Source: Armatimonadota bacterium
Lineage (GTDB): Bacteria > Armatimonadota > Zipacnadia > Zipacnadales > JABUFB01
Assembly (NCBI GenBank): GCA_013314775.1
Contig: JABUFB010000008.1
Coordinates: forward strand, 310,001 to 374,000
Direction: 5' to 3'
Length of the DNA: 64,000 nt
Shown: positions 45,955-53,823 of the stretch, piece by piece
Layout of the letters: each line of letters starts with the position of its first letter
Numbering within the stretch: position 1 is the stretch's first letter
Notes under the pieces: generated by a model
Told to the model about the DNA's origin: nothing
Database searches by the model: none
What the model saw: the letters and a program-made list of their open reading frames with translations, nothing else
Program-made: the position numbers and the translations under genes

Positions 45955-47973
45955 GTGGACTACCGCAACCGCTTTCCGCAGATGCTGCAGATCAACCTCA
46001 TGCGCCGGGTGCGAGAGATCGAGGAGCAGGCCAATGCTCTGAAGTTTGCCATGAAAACCCGACAGGACGCATTGGACTACCAGGCGGCCCTCCGACGCAA
46101 GATGCGCAAGGTGTTCGGCCCACTGCCCAAGCGCACGCCACTGAACGCCGAGGTCACGGGGGCTTTCGAGCGCGACGCGTACCGGGTCGAGAAAGTGCTG
46201 TTCGAAAGCCGCCCGGGCTTTCCCGTGACCGGCCTGCTGTACATACCCAAGCGCCACCAACTGCCCTGCCCTGGAGTACTCGCTCCCTGCGGGCATTCGG
46301 CCAACGGCAAGGCCTGCGACGCCTACCAGTCCTTCTGCCAGGGCCTGGCGAGTAAGGGTTACGTGGTATTCCAGTATGACCCCATGAGCCAGGGGGAGCG
46401 ACTGCAATACCCTGGGAAAGACGGCAACTCGTGGGTGGGTGGGTGCTGCGCCGAACACAACCACGCCGGCCGGCAACAGTTGCTGGTGGGAGAGTTCTTC
46501 GGCACCTGGCGCGCCTGGGACGGCATACGCGCCTGCGACTATCTGCTAAGCCGGCCAGAGGTGGATCCCACGCACCTGGGCATCACTGGAAACTCCGGCG
46601 GGGGAACGCTGACAACCCTCATCTGCGCCCTGGACCAGCGCTATACCATGGCGGGCCCGGGCTGTTACGTCACCACCTGGCGCCGGAATGCCGAGAACGA
46701 ACTCCCCGCCGACGCCGAGCAGCAGCCGCCCTTCGCTCTCCAGCTGGGTCTGGACATTGACGACTTCTTCGGTCTGCACGCGCCGAAGCCGCTGATCCTT
46801 CTGACGCAGCAACTTGACTTTTTCGACCAGCGCGGCGCACAGGAGGCCTACCAGCGCCTGCGCCATCTCTATCGGCTGCTCGGTGCGGAAGACAACGTTG
46901 CTATCTTCACCGGCGAGGGCCACCATGGCTACGCCCAGCCCCTTCGTGAGGCGATGTACGGATTCTTCAACAAGGCCTGCGGGAAGTCCGAAGAGACCAG
47001 CGAAGAGCCGCCGGTGACCATCGAGCCCGATGAGACCCTCTGGGTCACGAAGACCGGCCAGGTGGCAGATCTCAAGCCCAGGCCGAAGAACGTGTTCAGC
47101 TTCACGAAGGAGAGCGCTGAGACTCTCCTGCAGGGTCGTGCGCCGCTATCCGGGGATGCACTGCGTAAGGAACTGGGCAAGCTGCTGAACATGCCGAGAC
47201 GCAAAGGCGTACCTGAGTACCGCATCCTGCGCCAGTCGGGACGGATCGAGGAATACCCGCGGCCCTTCGCCACTACTTACGTGGTTGAGACGGAAGCTGA
47301 CATCCAGGCCATCGTGTACAAGCTGGAGGACGATGCTTTGGCTTCCCCCGTTCCACCCGGCGAGAGGGCTGTCTTGTACGTTCCGCACATGTCCAGCGAT
47401 GAGGACCTGCGCACCGACGCGCTCGCCCGCAAGCTGGGAGCCGATACCGCCCGGGCTTTCTTCGCAGTGGACCCGCGCGGAATCGGCGAGTCCATCCCCA
47501 ACACCTGCGACCGAGACTCGTACCTCAATATCTACGGCTCGGACTACTTCTACGCCTCATACGGCCTGATGCTGGGCGAACCGACCCTGGGCCGGCGCAC
47601 CCATGACATCCTGTCCGTCCTGGATTGGATGCAGTCATACGGTTACGAGGACGTGCACATCGTCGGGCGCGGCTGGGGATCACTCCCGGCGACCTTCGCC
47701 GCGGTGCTGGATGAGCGCATTACATCGGTGACCCTGAAAAACGCGCCCATCGCTTTCTCCGAATGGGCGACGCAGGAAGACATGCGCTGGCCGCTCTCAG
47801 CCTGTCTGCCGTATGTGCTCAGAATCCTGGATTTGCCGGACTGCTACAGGGAACTTCAGAAACGGAATCTACGGATTCTTGAGCCCTGGAACGCGCGCAT
47901 GGAGCGCCTGACTAAGAGTGCCGGTCGGAAGCTTCTCGCAGCATTTGGAGGGCCCGAGGGGGTAATATTGTAG
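45955..47973 (+). CDS. Two-domain alpha/beta hydrolase (acetyl xylan esterase-like)
   Basis: A 672-aa cytoplasmic protein. The N-terminal half is an acetyl-xylan-esterase/dienelactone-hydrolase-type domain: PCGHSANGK, then GITGNSGGG (nucleophile Ser) and the conserved EGHHGY near residue 325 (acid/base His). The second half repeats the hydrolase outline: VLYVPHMSSDED, DPRGIGES and VGRGWGSLPA. In the second copy WGS replaces the usual nucleophile elbow, so it may be inactive or structural. Start is GTG, with AAGGAG six bases upstream; the ATG at 45934 lacks a ribosome site. Probably deacylates glycan fragments. Compare the partial lipoprotein at 1-245. Confidence 0.75.
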   Translation: MDYRNRFPQMLQINLMRRVREIEEQANALKFAMKTRQDALDYQAALRRKMRKVFGPLPKRTPLNAEVTGAFERDAYRVEKVLFESRPGFPVTGLLYIPKRHQLPCPGVLAPCGHSANGKACDAYQSFCQGLASKGYVVFQYDPMSQGERLQYPGKDGNSWVGGCCAEHNHAGRQQLLVGEFFGTWRAWDGIRACDYLLSRPEVDPTHLGITGNSGGGTLTTLICALDQRYTMAGPGCYVTTWRRNAENELPADAEQQPPFALQLGLDIDDFFGLHAPKPLILLTQQLDFFDQRGAQEAYQRLRHLYRLLGAEDNVAIFTGEGHHGYAQPLREAMYGFFNKACGKSEETSEEPPVTIEPDETLWVTKTGQVADLKPRPKNVFSFTKESAETLLQGRAPLSGDALRKELGKLLNMPRRKGVPEYRILRQSGRIEEYPRPFATTYVVETEADIQAIVYKLEDDALASPVPPGERAVLYVPHMSSDEDLRTDALARKLGADTARAFFAVDPRGIGESIPNTCDRDSYLNIYGSDYFYASYGLMLGEPTLGRRTHDILSVLDWMQSYGYEDVHIVGRGWGSLPATFAAVLDERITSVTLKNAPIAFSEWATQEDMRWPLSACLPYVLRILDLPDCYRELQKRNLRILEPWNARMERLTKSAGRKLLAAFGGPEGVIL

Positions 47974-48024
47974 TCTTCCAGAGATTTCCTTGACTAAAAG
48001 AGCAAGAAAAAATCAAGAAATCGG

Positions 48025-48052
48025 TTTACAAAACCCGGTACCTGGTTATACT
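48025..48052 (+). promoter_or_regulatory. Sigma70-type promoter of the small membrane protein
   Basis: TTTACA (48025-48030) and TATACT (48047-48052) with a 16-base spacer lie 40 bases upstream of the ATG at 48093. An imperfect inverted repeat (GATTTC-C-TTGA at 47983-47993; TCAAGAAATC at 48013-48022) lies just upstream of the -35 and may be an operator or the terminator of the hydrolase gene. Confidence 0.4.
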
Positions 48053-48092
48053 TAAACGGGCAGACGCGGGTCGGGGACACGGAGGCTGCGCT

Positions 48093-48308
48093 ATGCGATA
48101 CTTCCTCGACGAATTGCTCTACTGGTACTGGGTCGATCCGGTCGTACACTCAATCATTCTGGTGGGCGCGGTCCTGCTGACCCTCTCCGTCATCGGGGCC
48201 GTGATGTTCTCACCGGGGCGACAGAACAGCTGGACCCTTCGTATGGCGATGCTGTCGCTCAGCGTGATGGGGTGCGGCTATCTCCTGTCGCACTACTATG
48301 CCTATTGA
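48093..48308 (+). CDS. Small two-helix membrane protein, unknown function
   Basis: A 71-aa protein with two predicted transmembrane helices: about 17-40 (VVHSIILVGAVLLTLSVIGA) and about 50-69 (RMAMLSLSVMGCGYLLSHYY), separated by a short basic loop (SPGRQNSW). CGGAGG lies upstream of the ATG. No domain is recognised. Its stop overlaps that of the convergent SGNH hydrolase gene by seven bases. A dedicated promoter suggests it is expressed independently of the catabolic genes. Confidence 0.6.
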   Translation: MRYFLDELLYWYWVDPVVHSIILVGAVLLTLSVIGAVMFSPGRQNSWTLRMAMLSLSVMGCGYLLSHYYAY

Positions 48309-49504
48309 GGCCCGGGTCGGGACAGTCCAGCCGCGAGTACAGCCTGAAGTTCAAAGCGGTTCCCTCCGCTCGCTTCGGCGCGCTCCTCCAGGAGCGTGAT
48401 TCGTAGCGTGTGCGGGCCGGGGCCCAGGTCCTGCCCCACCATCTCGCATGCCGAGTAGCCGCCCCAGTCAGCGTTGAACCACGCGTTCATGCGCACCGCT
48501 GGTCGATCATCGATCTGTGCCTCAACGATCCCCATATCGCGCTTGATCCGGTGGAAGACTAGCGATACCGCAGTGCCCGGGACGCTCAGTTCCAGGACGC
48601 TCCCGGGCTGATCTGCTGCCCAGCCGGGCCCAAAGGGACAGCTGGGCAGTTCCGTCCACCCCTCGGCTCTCAGCGGCGCCAGGTTTCCTGAGTTCAAAAT
48701 CGCGGTGTGTTCGTAGGTGTCGCTGATGAGCGGTGCGGGGATTGGCTTGATTGCCGGCAGTTCCCCATCCGGCGGCAGAGCGTCAGCGACTTTCGCAACC
48801 ACCGCATTGACGAACTGGGCGCAATAGTGGTGGCCCCGCTTGTTAGGGTGAACCTCGTCGGCCTCCACGTCCTCCCACTTCATCCTCCCGGCCTCAATCT
48901 CCGGCCACAGCGCGTCCCGGAAACTCACCATGGGCAGTTCGTAATGCCTACCGATCTTCGAATGCCATTCCTGTGCATTGCCGCCCTGGCGGTGCATGGT
49001 AAACAGGAGCATGGCCGCGGGCTGGTTGGGCTCCCGCAGGATTTGACGAACCAGACCCTCGAGGGTCTCCGCCGCGAGTTCCGTATTGGGGTCATTTACG
49101 CCGAACTCGATGACAACGAAGTCCGGCTTGTGCTTGATAAGATGATCCTGCGCCCGGTGGGCGGCGATGTTCGACCCGGTAGCGCCGATACCTGCGTTGA
49201 CGAACTGCACCTCAGCGTTCGGGAAACGCTGCCTCCACCACGCGGCAATGATGTTCCCGTAGCGGTCCTCCACCGCGCCCGCAGACGCTCCTTGAGTGAT
49301 CGATCCGCCGATGACAGCAACGACCACCTTCTCGCCGCGGCGTGCCTTCGCAAGAGCATGCTGAAGGCGTGCGGTGTCGCCCATGCTCACCAGTGAACGG
49401 GCCTGGATCGCCGCTTCATCCGCGCCAGGGGTATCTGACGCCGCTGCTGTGATCAGGAAGACGACTGCGAACAGCATGAGGACTGCCAGGGGAGCAACGT
49501 GCAT
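48302..49504 (-). CDS. Secreted SGNH/GDSL-family hydrolase (carbohydrate esterase-like)
   Basis: A 400-aa exported protein with a hydrophobic signal at about 1-22 (PLAVLMLFAVVFLITAAAS). The SGNH blocks are all present: GGSITQG with nucleophile Ser near 66, a Gly in block II (AGIGATGSN), EFGVNDPN with the block III Asn, and ADEVHPNKRG (Asp and His near 211-214). The C-terminal 120 residues form a beta-sandwich (VSLVFHRIKRDM), as in CE2-type or galactose-binding-like fusions. Likely an acetyl-esterase acting on glycans. The ATG at 49504 follows AAGGAG by 11 bases. It is divergent from the SDR gene. Confidence 0.87.
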   Translation of the reverse strand: MHVAPLAVLMLFAVVFLITAAASDTPGADEAAIQARSLVSMGDTARLQHALAKARRGEKVVVAVIGGSITQGASAGAVEDRYGNIIAAWWRQRFPNAEVQFVNAGIGATGSNIAAHRAQDHLIKHKPDFVVIEFGVNDPNTELAAETLEGLVRQILREPNQPAAMLLFTMHRQGGNAQEWHSKIGRHYELPMVSFRDALWPEIEAGRMKWEDVEADEVHPNKRGHHYCAQFVNAVVAKVADALPPDGELPAIKPIPAPLISDTYEHTAILNSGNLAPLRAEGWTELPSCPFGPGWAADQPGSVLELSVPGTAVSLVFHRIKRDMGIVEAQIDDRPAVRMNAWFNADWGGYSACEMVGQDLGPGPHTLRITLLEERAEASGGNRFELQAVLAAGLSRPGPQ

Positions 49505-49646
49505 ACTTTCGGCATCTCCTTGAATGTCAGGTATCGCACCCCCAGCCCCGCTTTCGCCGGGAGGTCCAGGCATACCTTCCGCTGATTGGAGAAGGCCTTT
49601 GGCGCCGCGAGGGCGAAATTGGATTCGGATTCGAAGGAGGAATGGC

Positions 49647-50411
49647 ATGGAGTTTCCGAACTTCGTTCTCAGGGGCAGGAAGGCGCTGGTCACCGGGGCC
49701 AGTCGGGGAATCGGGCATCACGCTGCGCTCTCGCTGGCACACGCTGGGTGCGAGTTGGTGGTTACGGGGCGCGACAGGTCTGCTTTGGAGCACGTTGCGG
49801 CTGAGATCGCGGACCTTGGCGCACATGCGCACATTCTGACAGCGGACCTGGCGGATACCCGCGCAGCCATCGAGATGGCCCGGGCGGCTGACAGGCTCCT
49901 GGGCGGCGTTGATATCCTGGTCAACAACGCCGGCATCTCATTCCCGGAGAGTGCGCTGCAGACCAGCCTGGAGCACTGGGAGACGACGATGGCGGTGAAC
50001 CTGACGGCCCCGATGTTTGTGAGCCGCGAGATCGCACCCGGCATGATCGCTCGCGGCGGAGGGAAGATCATCATGATCTGCTCCAACGCCGGAATTGTCG
50101 GTCTTGCCGACCACGCAGCCTACTGCGCTTCCAAAGGCGGCATGGTCCAGCTGACCAAGGTGTTAGCTATTGAGTGGGCGCGGCACAATGTGAACGTGAA
50201 CGCGATCGCGCCCACAGTCATCTTGACACCCATGGGCGAGCAGGTCTGGGGGACGCCGGAGAAGCGCGACCCGATGCTCGCGAAGATACCCGCCGGGCGC
50301 TTCGGGAAGCCTGTGGATGTCTCGGGCGCAATTCTCTTCCTGGCCTCTTCTGCATCCGACCTGATGCACGGGGAGACGATCCTGGTGGATGGGGGCTACG
50401 CGGCACAGTAA
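49647..50411 (+). CDS. Short-chain dehydrogenase/reductase (SDR)
   Basis: A 254-aa classical SDR. Cofactor motif TGASRGIG (about 16-23), NNAG at about 93-96, catalytic Ser146 (CSNAG), Tyr159 and Lys163 (YCASK), then the C-terminal MHGETILVDGGYAAQ. It is a soluble NAD(P)-dependent oxidoreductase, commonly acting on sugar or sugar-acid substrates in this context. AAGGAGG precedes ATG 49647. The heparinase-like gene starts 35 bases downstream, so the two are probably co-transcribed; a keto-deoxy-sugar reductase role after lyase action is a reasonable guess. Confidence 0.92.
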   Translation: MEFPNFVLRGRKALVTGASRGIGHHAALSLAHAGCELVVTGRDRSALEHVAAEIADLGAHAHILTADLADTRAAIEMARAADRLLGGVDILVNNAGISFPESALQTSLEHWETTMAVNLTAPMFVSREIAPGMIARGGGKIIMICSNAGIVGLADHAAYCASKGGMVQLTKVLAIEWARHNVNVNAIAPTVILTPMGEQVWGTPEKRDPMLAKIPAGRFGKPVDVSGAILFLASSASDLMHGETILVDGGYAAQ

Positions 50412-50445
50412 TCCGGGCGATAACAAGACTCGAGAGAGTGACAAG

Positions 50446-53400
50446 ATGACGGTCAACCACCACGCGACGCTCGTTCTGCTTGCATGCGCGATCTTGATAG
50501 GGACGGTGAGTTCCCTGGCAGCGGATGATCTCGACCCCAAAGACTGGTCCGCCTGGGAGCGGTTCCGCGCAACCGTGCAACATCCCTGCGCCGCCATCAA
50601 ACCCGCCGATCTCGAACGCGCCAGAAAGAACATTGAGAAGCACGGCTGGGCGCGGGAGTATGTGAGCCGCCTGCGGAGTTCGGCAGACTCAATCTGCGCA
50701 CAAGTGACCCCCGAATACCTGGAGCGCATGCTGGAGCACACCACCCCCGGCTGCACCGGTCCGTGTCCCGCCTGTCGCGCGAAGGGGCTACCGTGGCATC
50801 CCAACGGCCAATGGAGCTGGAACCCCAACCGCCCGGATCAGCTTGCGTGCAAGGTCTGCAAGACTGTCTTCCCCAATGACGAGTTCCCAGAGACGGTCAT
50901 CGTGCAGAGCACCTGGGATCCGGCCCAGAAGTTTAGCTTCGTGGGTGGCGACACTTTCCGCTGTTTCAGCTACACCCACGCCCGGCCCAGTATCTCGGGG
51001 ATCATCCGCGGGTACAAGGTCGGGCACGTCATCGCCCAACTTAGCAATCTCGGGCTGGCATACGCCCTCACGGGCGACACGGCGTACGCGAGGGCGACCA
51101 GAGCGATCCTGCTGCGCATTGCCGAGGTGCTACCAAAGTATCTCGTCTTCGCAGGGTACGGCTACGGGGAGTACGCGGACTGCGACCCGCACGTGGCGGC
51201 TGAGCGCATCAATAACCTGCCGGTGGATGAGCTTGTATACCCGCCGAATCAGCCGGACCGCAAGATTCACACCGGCTATTGGTCCGCCAGCAGGCTGGGC
51301 AGCAGCGGCATGGACGGCGGCTATGTAATCCGCATGGCTCAAGCCTATGATCTGACTTGCGAAGCGCGAGATGAAAACGGGCCTGTCTATTCAGACCAAG
51401 ACCGGGTGCGCATTGAACGTGACGTGCTGCTGGAATCCGCCTATCTGGGCGCCTGTGACGTCGCGATCAATAACAAGTCAGTGGGCAACCGCGCCGGCGT
51501 CGCGACCGTGGGCATGGTTGTGGGACACCCGGGGATGGTGCGGTTCGGGCTGGACGGCTTCGTGCGCACCATCGAAGAGTGGTTCCTGCCCGACGGCGGC
51601 ACATCGGAATCGCCGGCATATGCCATGATGACCATGAGCGGCATCCGTGATTTCGCCCTGATGTTCCGCAACTACACCGACCCTCAAGGTTTTACGGGGC
51701 CCGACGGCACGCGGCTTGAGGGCTTCGACGCCTGCCGCGATACGCGTTACGGCGACTGCTGGCAGAGCCTTATCTGGACGCTCCAGGGCGATCTGACACA
51801 CCCTCCCAGCGCGGATTCGTACCGGACCACAACCATCGGAGCGGATTTCGCGGAACTCATCGCCCTTGGGTATCCCACCCCCCAACACAAGGCGCTCCTG
51901 CGGGAGTACTCGGACGGTCAGGAGGCACCAAAGGCCGAAGCACGAGCCATCTTCTACCGTGACCCGGAGGCCACGACTGAGACGCTGCCCCCATTCGCGC
52001 TCCCGGACATCGTCTTCCCCTTCCTGGCCCAGGGATACCTGCGGACCGGCGAGTATGGACGCGACAGCCTGGCTCTGCTCAATGCCAGTGACTACGGCGG
52101 GCATCATCACCTCGACAGCCTCGACCTGTATTACTGGAAGGACGGGCGCGAACTGCTGTCCGACCTCGGCTATCTGTGGGATCATCCGGACTCCTACCAG
52201 ACTCGGCGCACTCTGTCACACAACACGGTGCTGATAGACTCCGCCGACCAGCAGACCAGGGACCGCCGGGGGAGCTTTCACCTCTTCGCTCAACTCCCGT
52301 TCATGAAGGCGATGGCAGCTTCATCCAATGCGTACCCCACCGCCCACGTGTACCGGCGAGATGTGATCCAGATCGACCACGGCCAAGGCCGTTCTTACCT
52401 GCTGGACATCTTCCGGGTGCACGGGGGCAAGCGGAACCAGTACGTGTTCCATGGTCCGAACAACTCGTGGTCGGTGGAAGGCCTCAAGCCTGCGCCTGCT
52501 GCGGAGCAGGAAGCGCCGGTTCGATTCGCGGTTCGATTGCATCTGGGGCAGCTTGCGGAGATCTGCATCAGGAACGTTGAGATCAGGCAGGTGCTTTCGG
52601 ATGGCAGGGAGGGGCCCAATCTGGCTCCGAACGGGGATCTCGCGCAGGGGCAGGTGGGCAGATGCCCGCCAGGATTCGGGCTGTATTCGGGCGAGGGCGC
52701 GTATGCATGTGAGCTCGCGGACGGCGAGAATGGCAGGTACCTGCGCTTCGAGGCTACGAAGCCCCACGAGAACGGGAAAGTCAACGTGGCCCTCCTCATT
52801 GGCGATTCAAACGGCTATGTCGGCCCCAATGCGCTGCTGGGTGCGCGCGGCGGCACTTACCGCGTGCGCTTCCACATCCGCGGCAATGCGCCGCAGGTGA
52901 GCGTCGGGCCGGTGATGTGGCCAGATGACCCGAACGACCCCGGCGACCGAACATACGCCGGATCGGACCGTATTGCGGCGACGGACGACTGGACGAAGTA
53001 CGCGGGAGAATTCACACTCCGGAGTGCCGCGCTGCAGTTGGATAACCGGCGCTACGGCAGGCCTGAAGCGCCGTGGAGCGCGTCCTGGGTGCTTCCGGGC
53101 GACTACGGCTTCAGCGCGCACATGCCCGCGGCACCGGGCGAACAGGTGATCCTCGCGGACGGCTGGGGCCAGCGCGATCACCGGAACACCGACCGCGGCG
53201 CAACCCTCCCATACGTAGTTCGCGAGGCCACCGGTGCACAACTGAACGCCTTCGTGAGTGTGTTCGAAGGTGCGCCCATCGGCGAGGCGATCGTACGCGG
53301 CGTCGAGGTTCTGCCCCTGACCGCGGACGCGCCCGAAGATGCGGTGGCCGTGCGGGTACTCACGGAACTGGGCGAGGATATCGTGGTCTCAATGCCCAAC

Positions 53401-53808
53401 CCGCAACGGCTGAGTCTCGCGACCCGATTGGGGACCCTCGAGACGGACGGGACCCTCACGGCGGTTCTTGGCACTGGCGATTCAGCAAGCGCAGCGGCAT
53501 TGGTCGGAGGCAGCAACATGTGCGTTGGGCAGGCCGCTATCACGTGCAATGTGCGGGAGCAATCCGGGAAGATCCTCTCCGTGGGAAGCGGGCGAGGCGA
53601 CTCCTGGTTCGAGCTTGACAGCGCATCGCCGGACCTGTGCGTGGGCTGTGTGCTGCTGGTGACAGACGGTGCCTTCGAGCGAGCCTATCCCATCCGGGCA
53701 GTGAACGACACCCGCGCATACACCAAGCAGGGGAACACGGGCTTCGAGGCCAGAGGCGGCACGAGCTGGAGAGTTCTCTCGCAGGCATCCTGGCAGCGGG
53801 TTCCATGA
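50446..53808 (+). CDS. Secreted heparinase II/III-like lyase with N-terminal Cys4 motif
   Basis: A 1120-aa exported protein; residues 1-26 are a signal peptide ending in SSLAA. At about 107 is a Cys4 set, CPAC then ACKVC 24 residues on, a probable zinc knuckle also hinted at in the protein at 9750. Residues 130-520 are the helical toroid (GMVRFGLDGFVRTIEEW, GTSESPAYAMMTMSG). GGHHHLDSLDLYYWKDG at about 548 and LSHNTVLID at about 590 are typical of the heparinase II/III C-terminal domain. The remaining 500 residues are further beta modules. It probably cleaves uronic-acid polysaccharides. The start ATG is supported by GAGAGAG and the signal peptide. Confidence 0.8.
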   Translation: MTVNHHATLVLLACAILIGTVSSLAADDLDPKDWSAWERFRATVQHPCAAIKPADLERARKNIEKHGWAREYVSRLRSSADSICAQVTPEYLERMLEHTTPGCTGPCPACRAKGLPWHPNGQWSWNPNRPDQLACKVCKTVFPNDEFPETVIVQSTWDPAQKFSFVGGDTFRCFSYTHARPSISGIIRGYKVGHVIAQLSNLGLAYALTGDTAYARATRAILLRIAEVLPKYLVFAGYGYGEYADCDPHVAAERINNLPVDELVYPPNQPDRKIHTGYWSASRLGSSGMDGGYVIRMAQAYDLTCEARDENGPVYSDQDRVRIERDVLLESAYLGACDVAINNKSVGNRAGVATVGMVVGHPGMVRFGLDGFVRTIEEWFLPDGGTSESPAYAMMTMSGIRDFALMFRNYTDPQGFTGPDGTRLEGFDACRDTRYGDCWQSLIWTLQGDLTHPPSADSYRTTTIGADFAELIALGYPTPQHKALLREYSDGQEAPKAEARAIFYRDPEATTETLPPFALPDIVFPFLAQGYLRTGEYGRDSLALLNASDYGGHHHLDSLDLYYWKDGRELLSDLGYLWDHPDSYQTRRTLSHNTVLIDSADQQTRDRRGSFHLFAQLPFMKAMAASSNAYPTAHVYRRDVIQIDHGQGRSYLLDIFRVHGGKRNQYVFHGPNNSWSVEGLKPAPAAEQEAPVRFAVRLHLGQLAEICIRNVEIRQVLSDGREGPNLAPNGDLAQGQVGRCPPGFGLYSGEGAYACELADGENGRYLRFEATKPHENGKVNVALLIGDSNGYVGPNALLGARGGTYRVRFHIRGNAPQVSVGPVMWPDDPNDPGDRTYAGSDRIAATDDWTKYAGEFTLRSAALQLDNRRYGRPEAPWSASWVLPGDYGFSAHMPAAPGEQVILADGWGQRDHRNTDRGATLPYVVREATGAQLNAFVSVFEGAPIGEAIVRGVEVLPLTADAPEDAVAVRVLTELGEDIVVSMPNPQRLSLATRLGTLETDGTLTAVLGTGDSASAAALVGGSNMCVGQAAITCNVREQSGKILSVGSGRGDSWFELDSASPDLCVGCVLLVTDGAFERAYPIRAVNDTRAYTKQGNTGFEARGGTSWRVLSQASWQRVP

Positions 53809-53823
53809 TCCCCCGAGCGCGGG

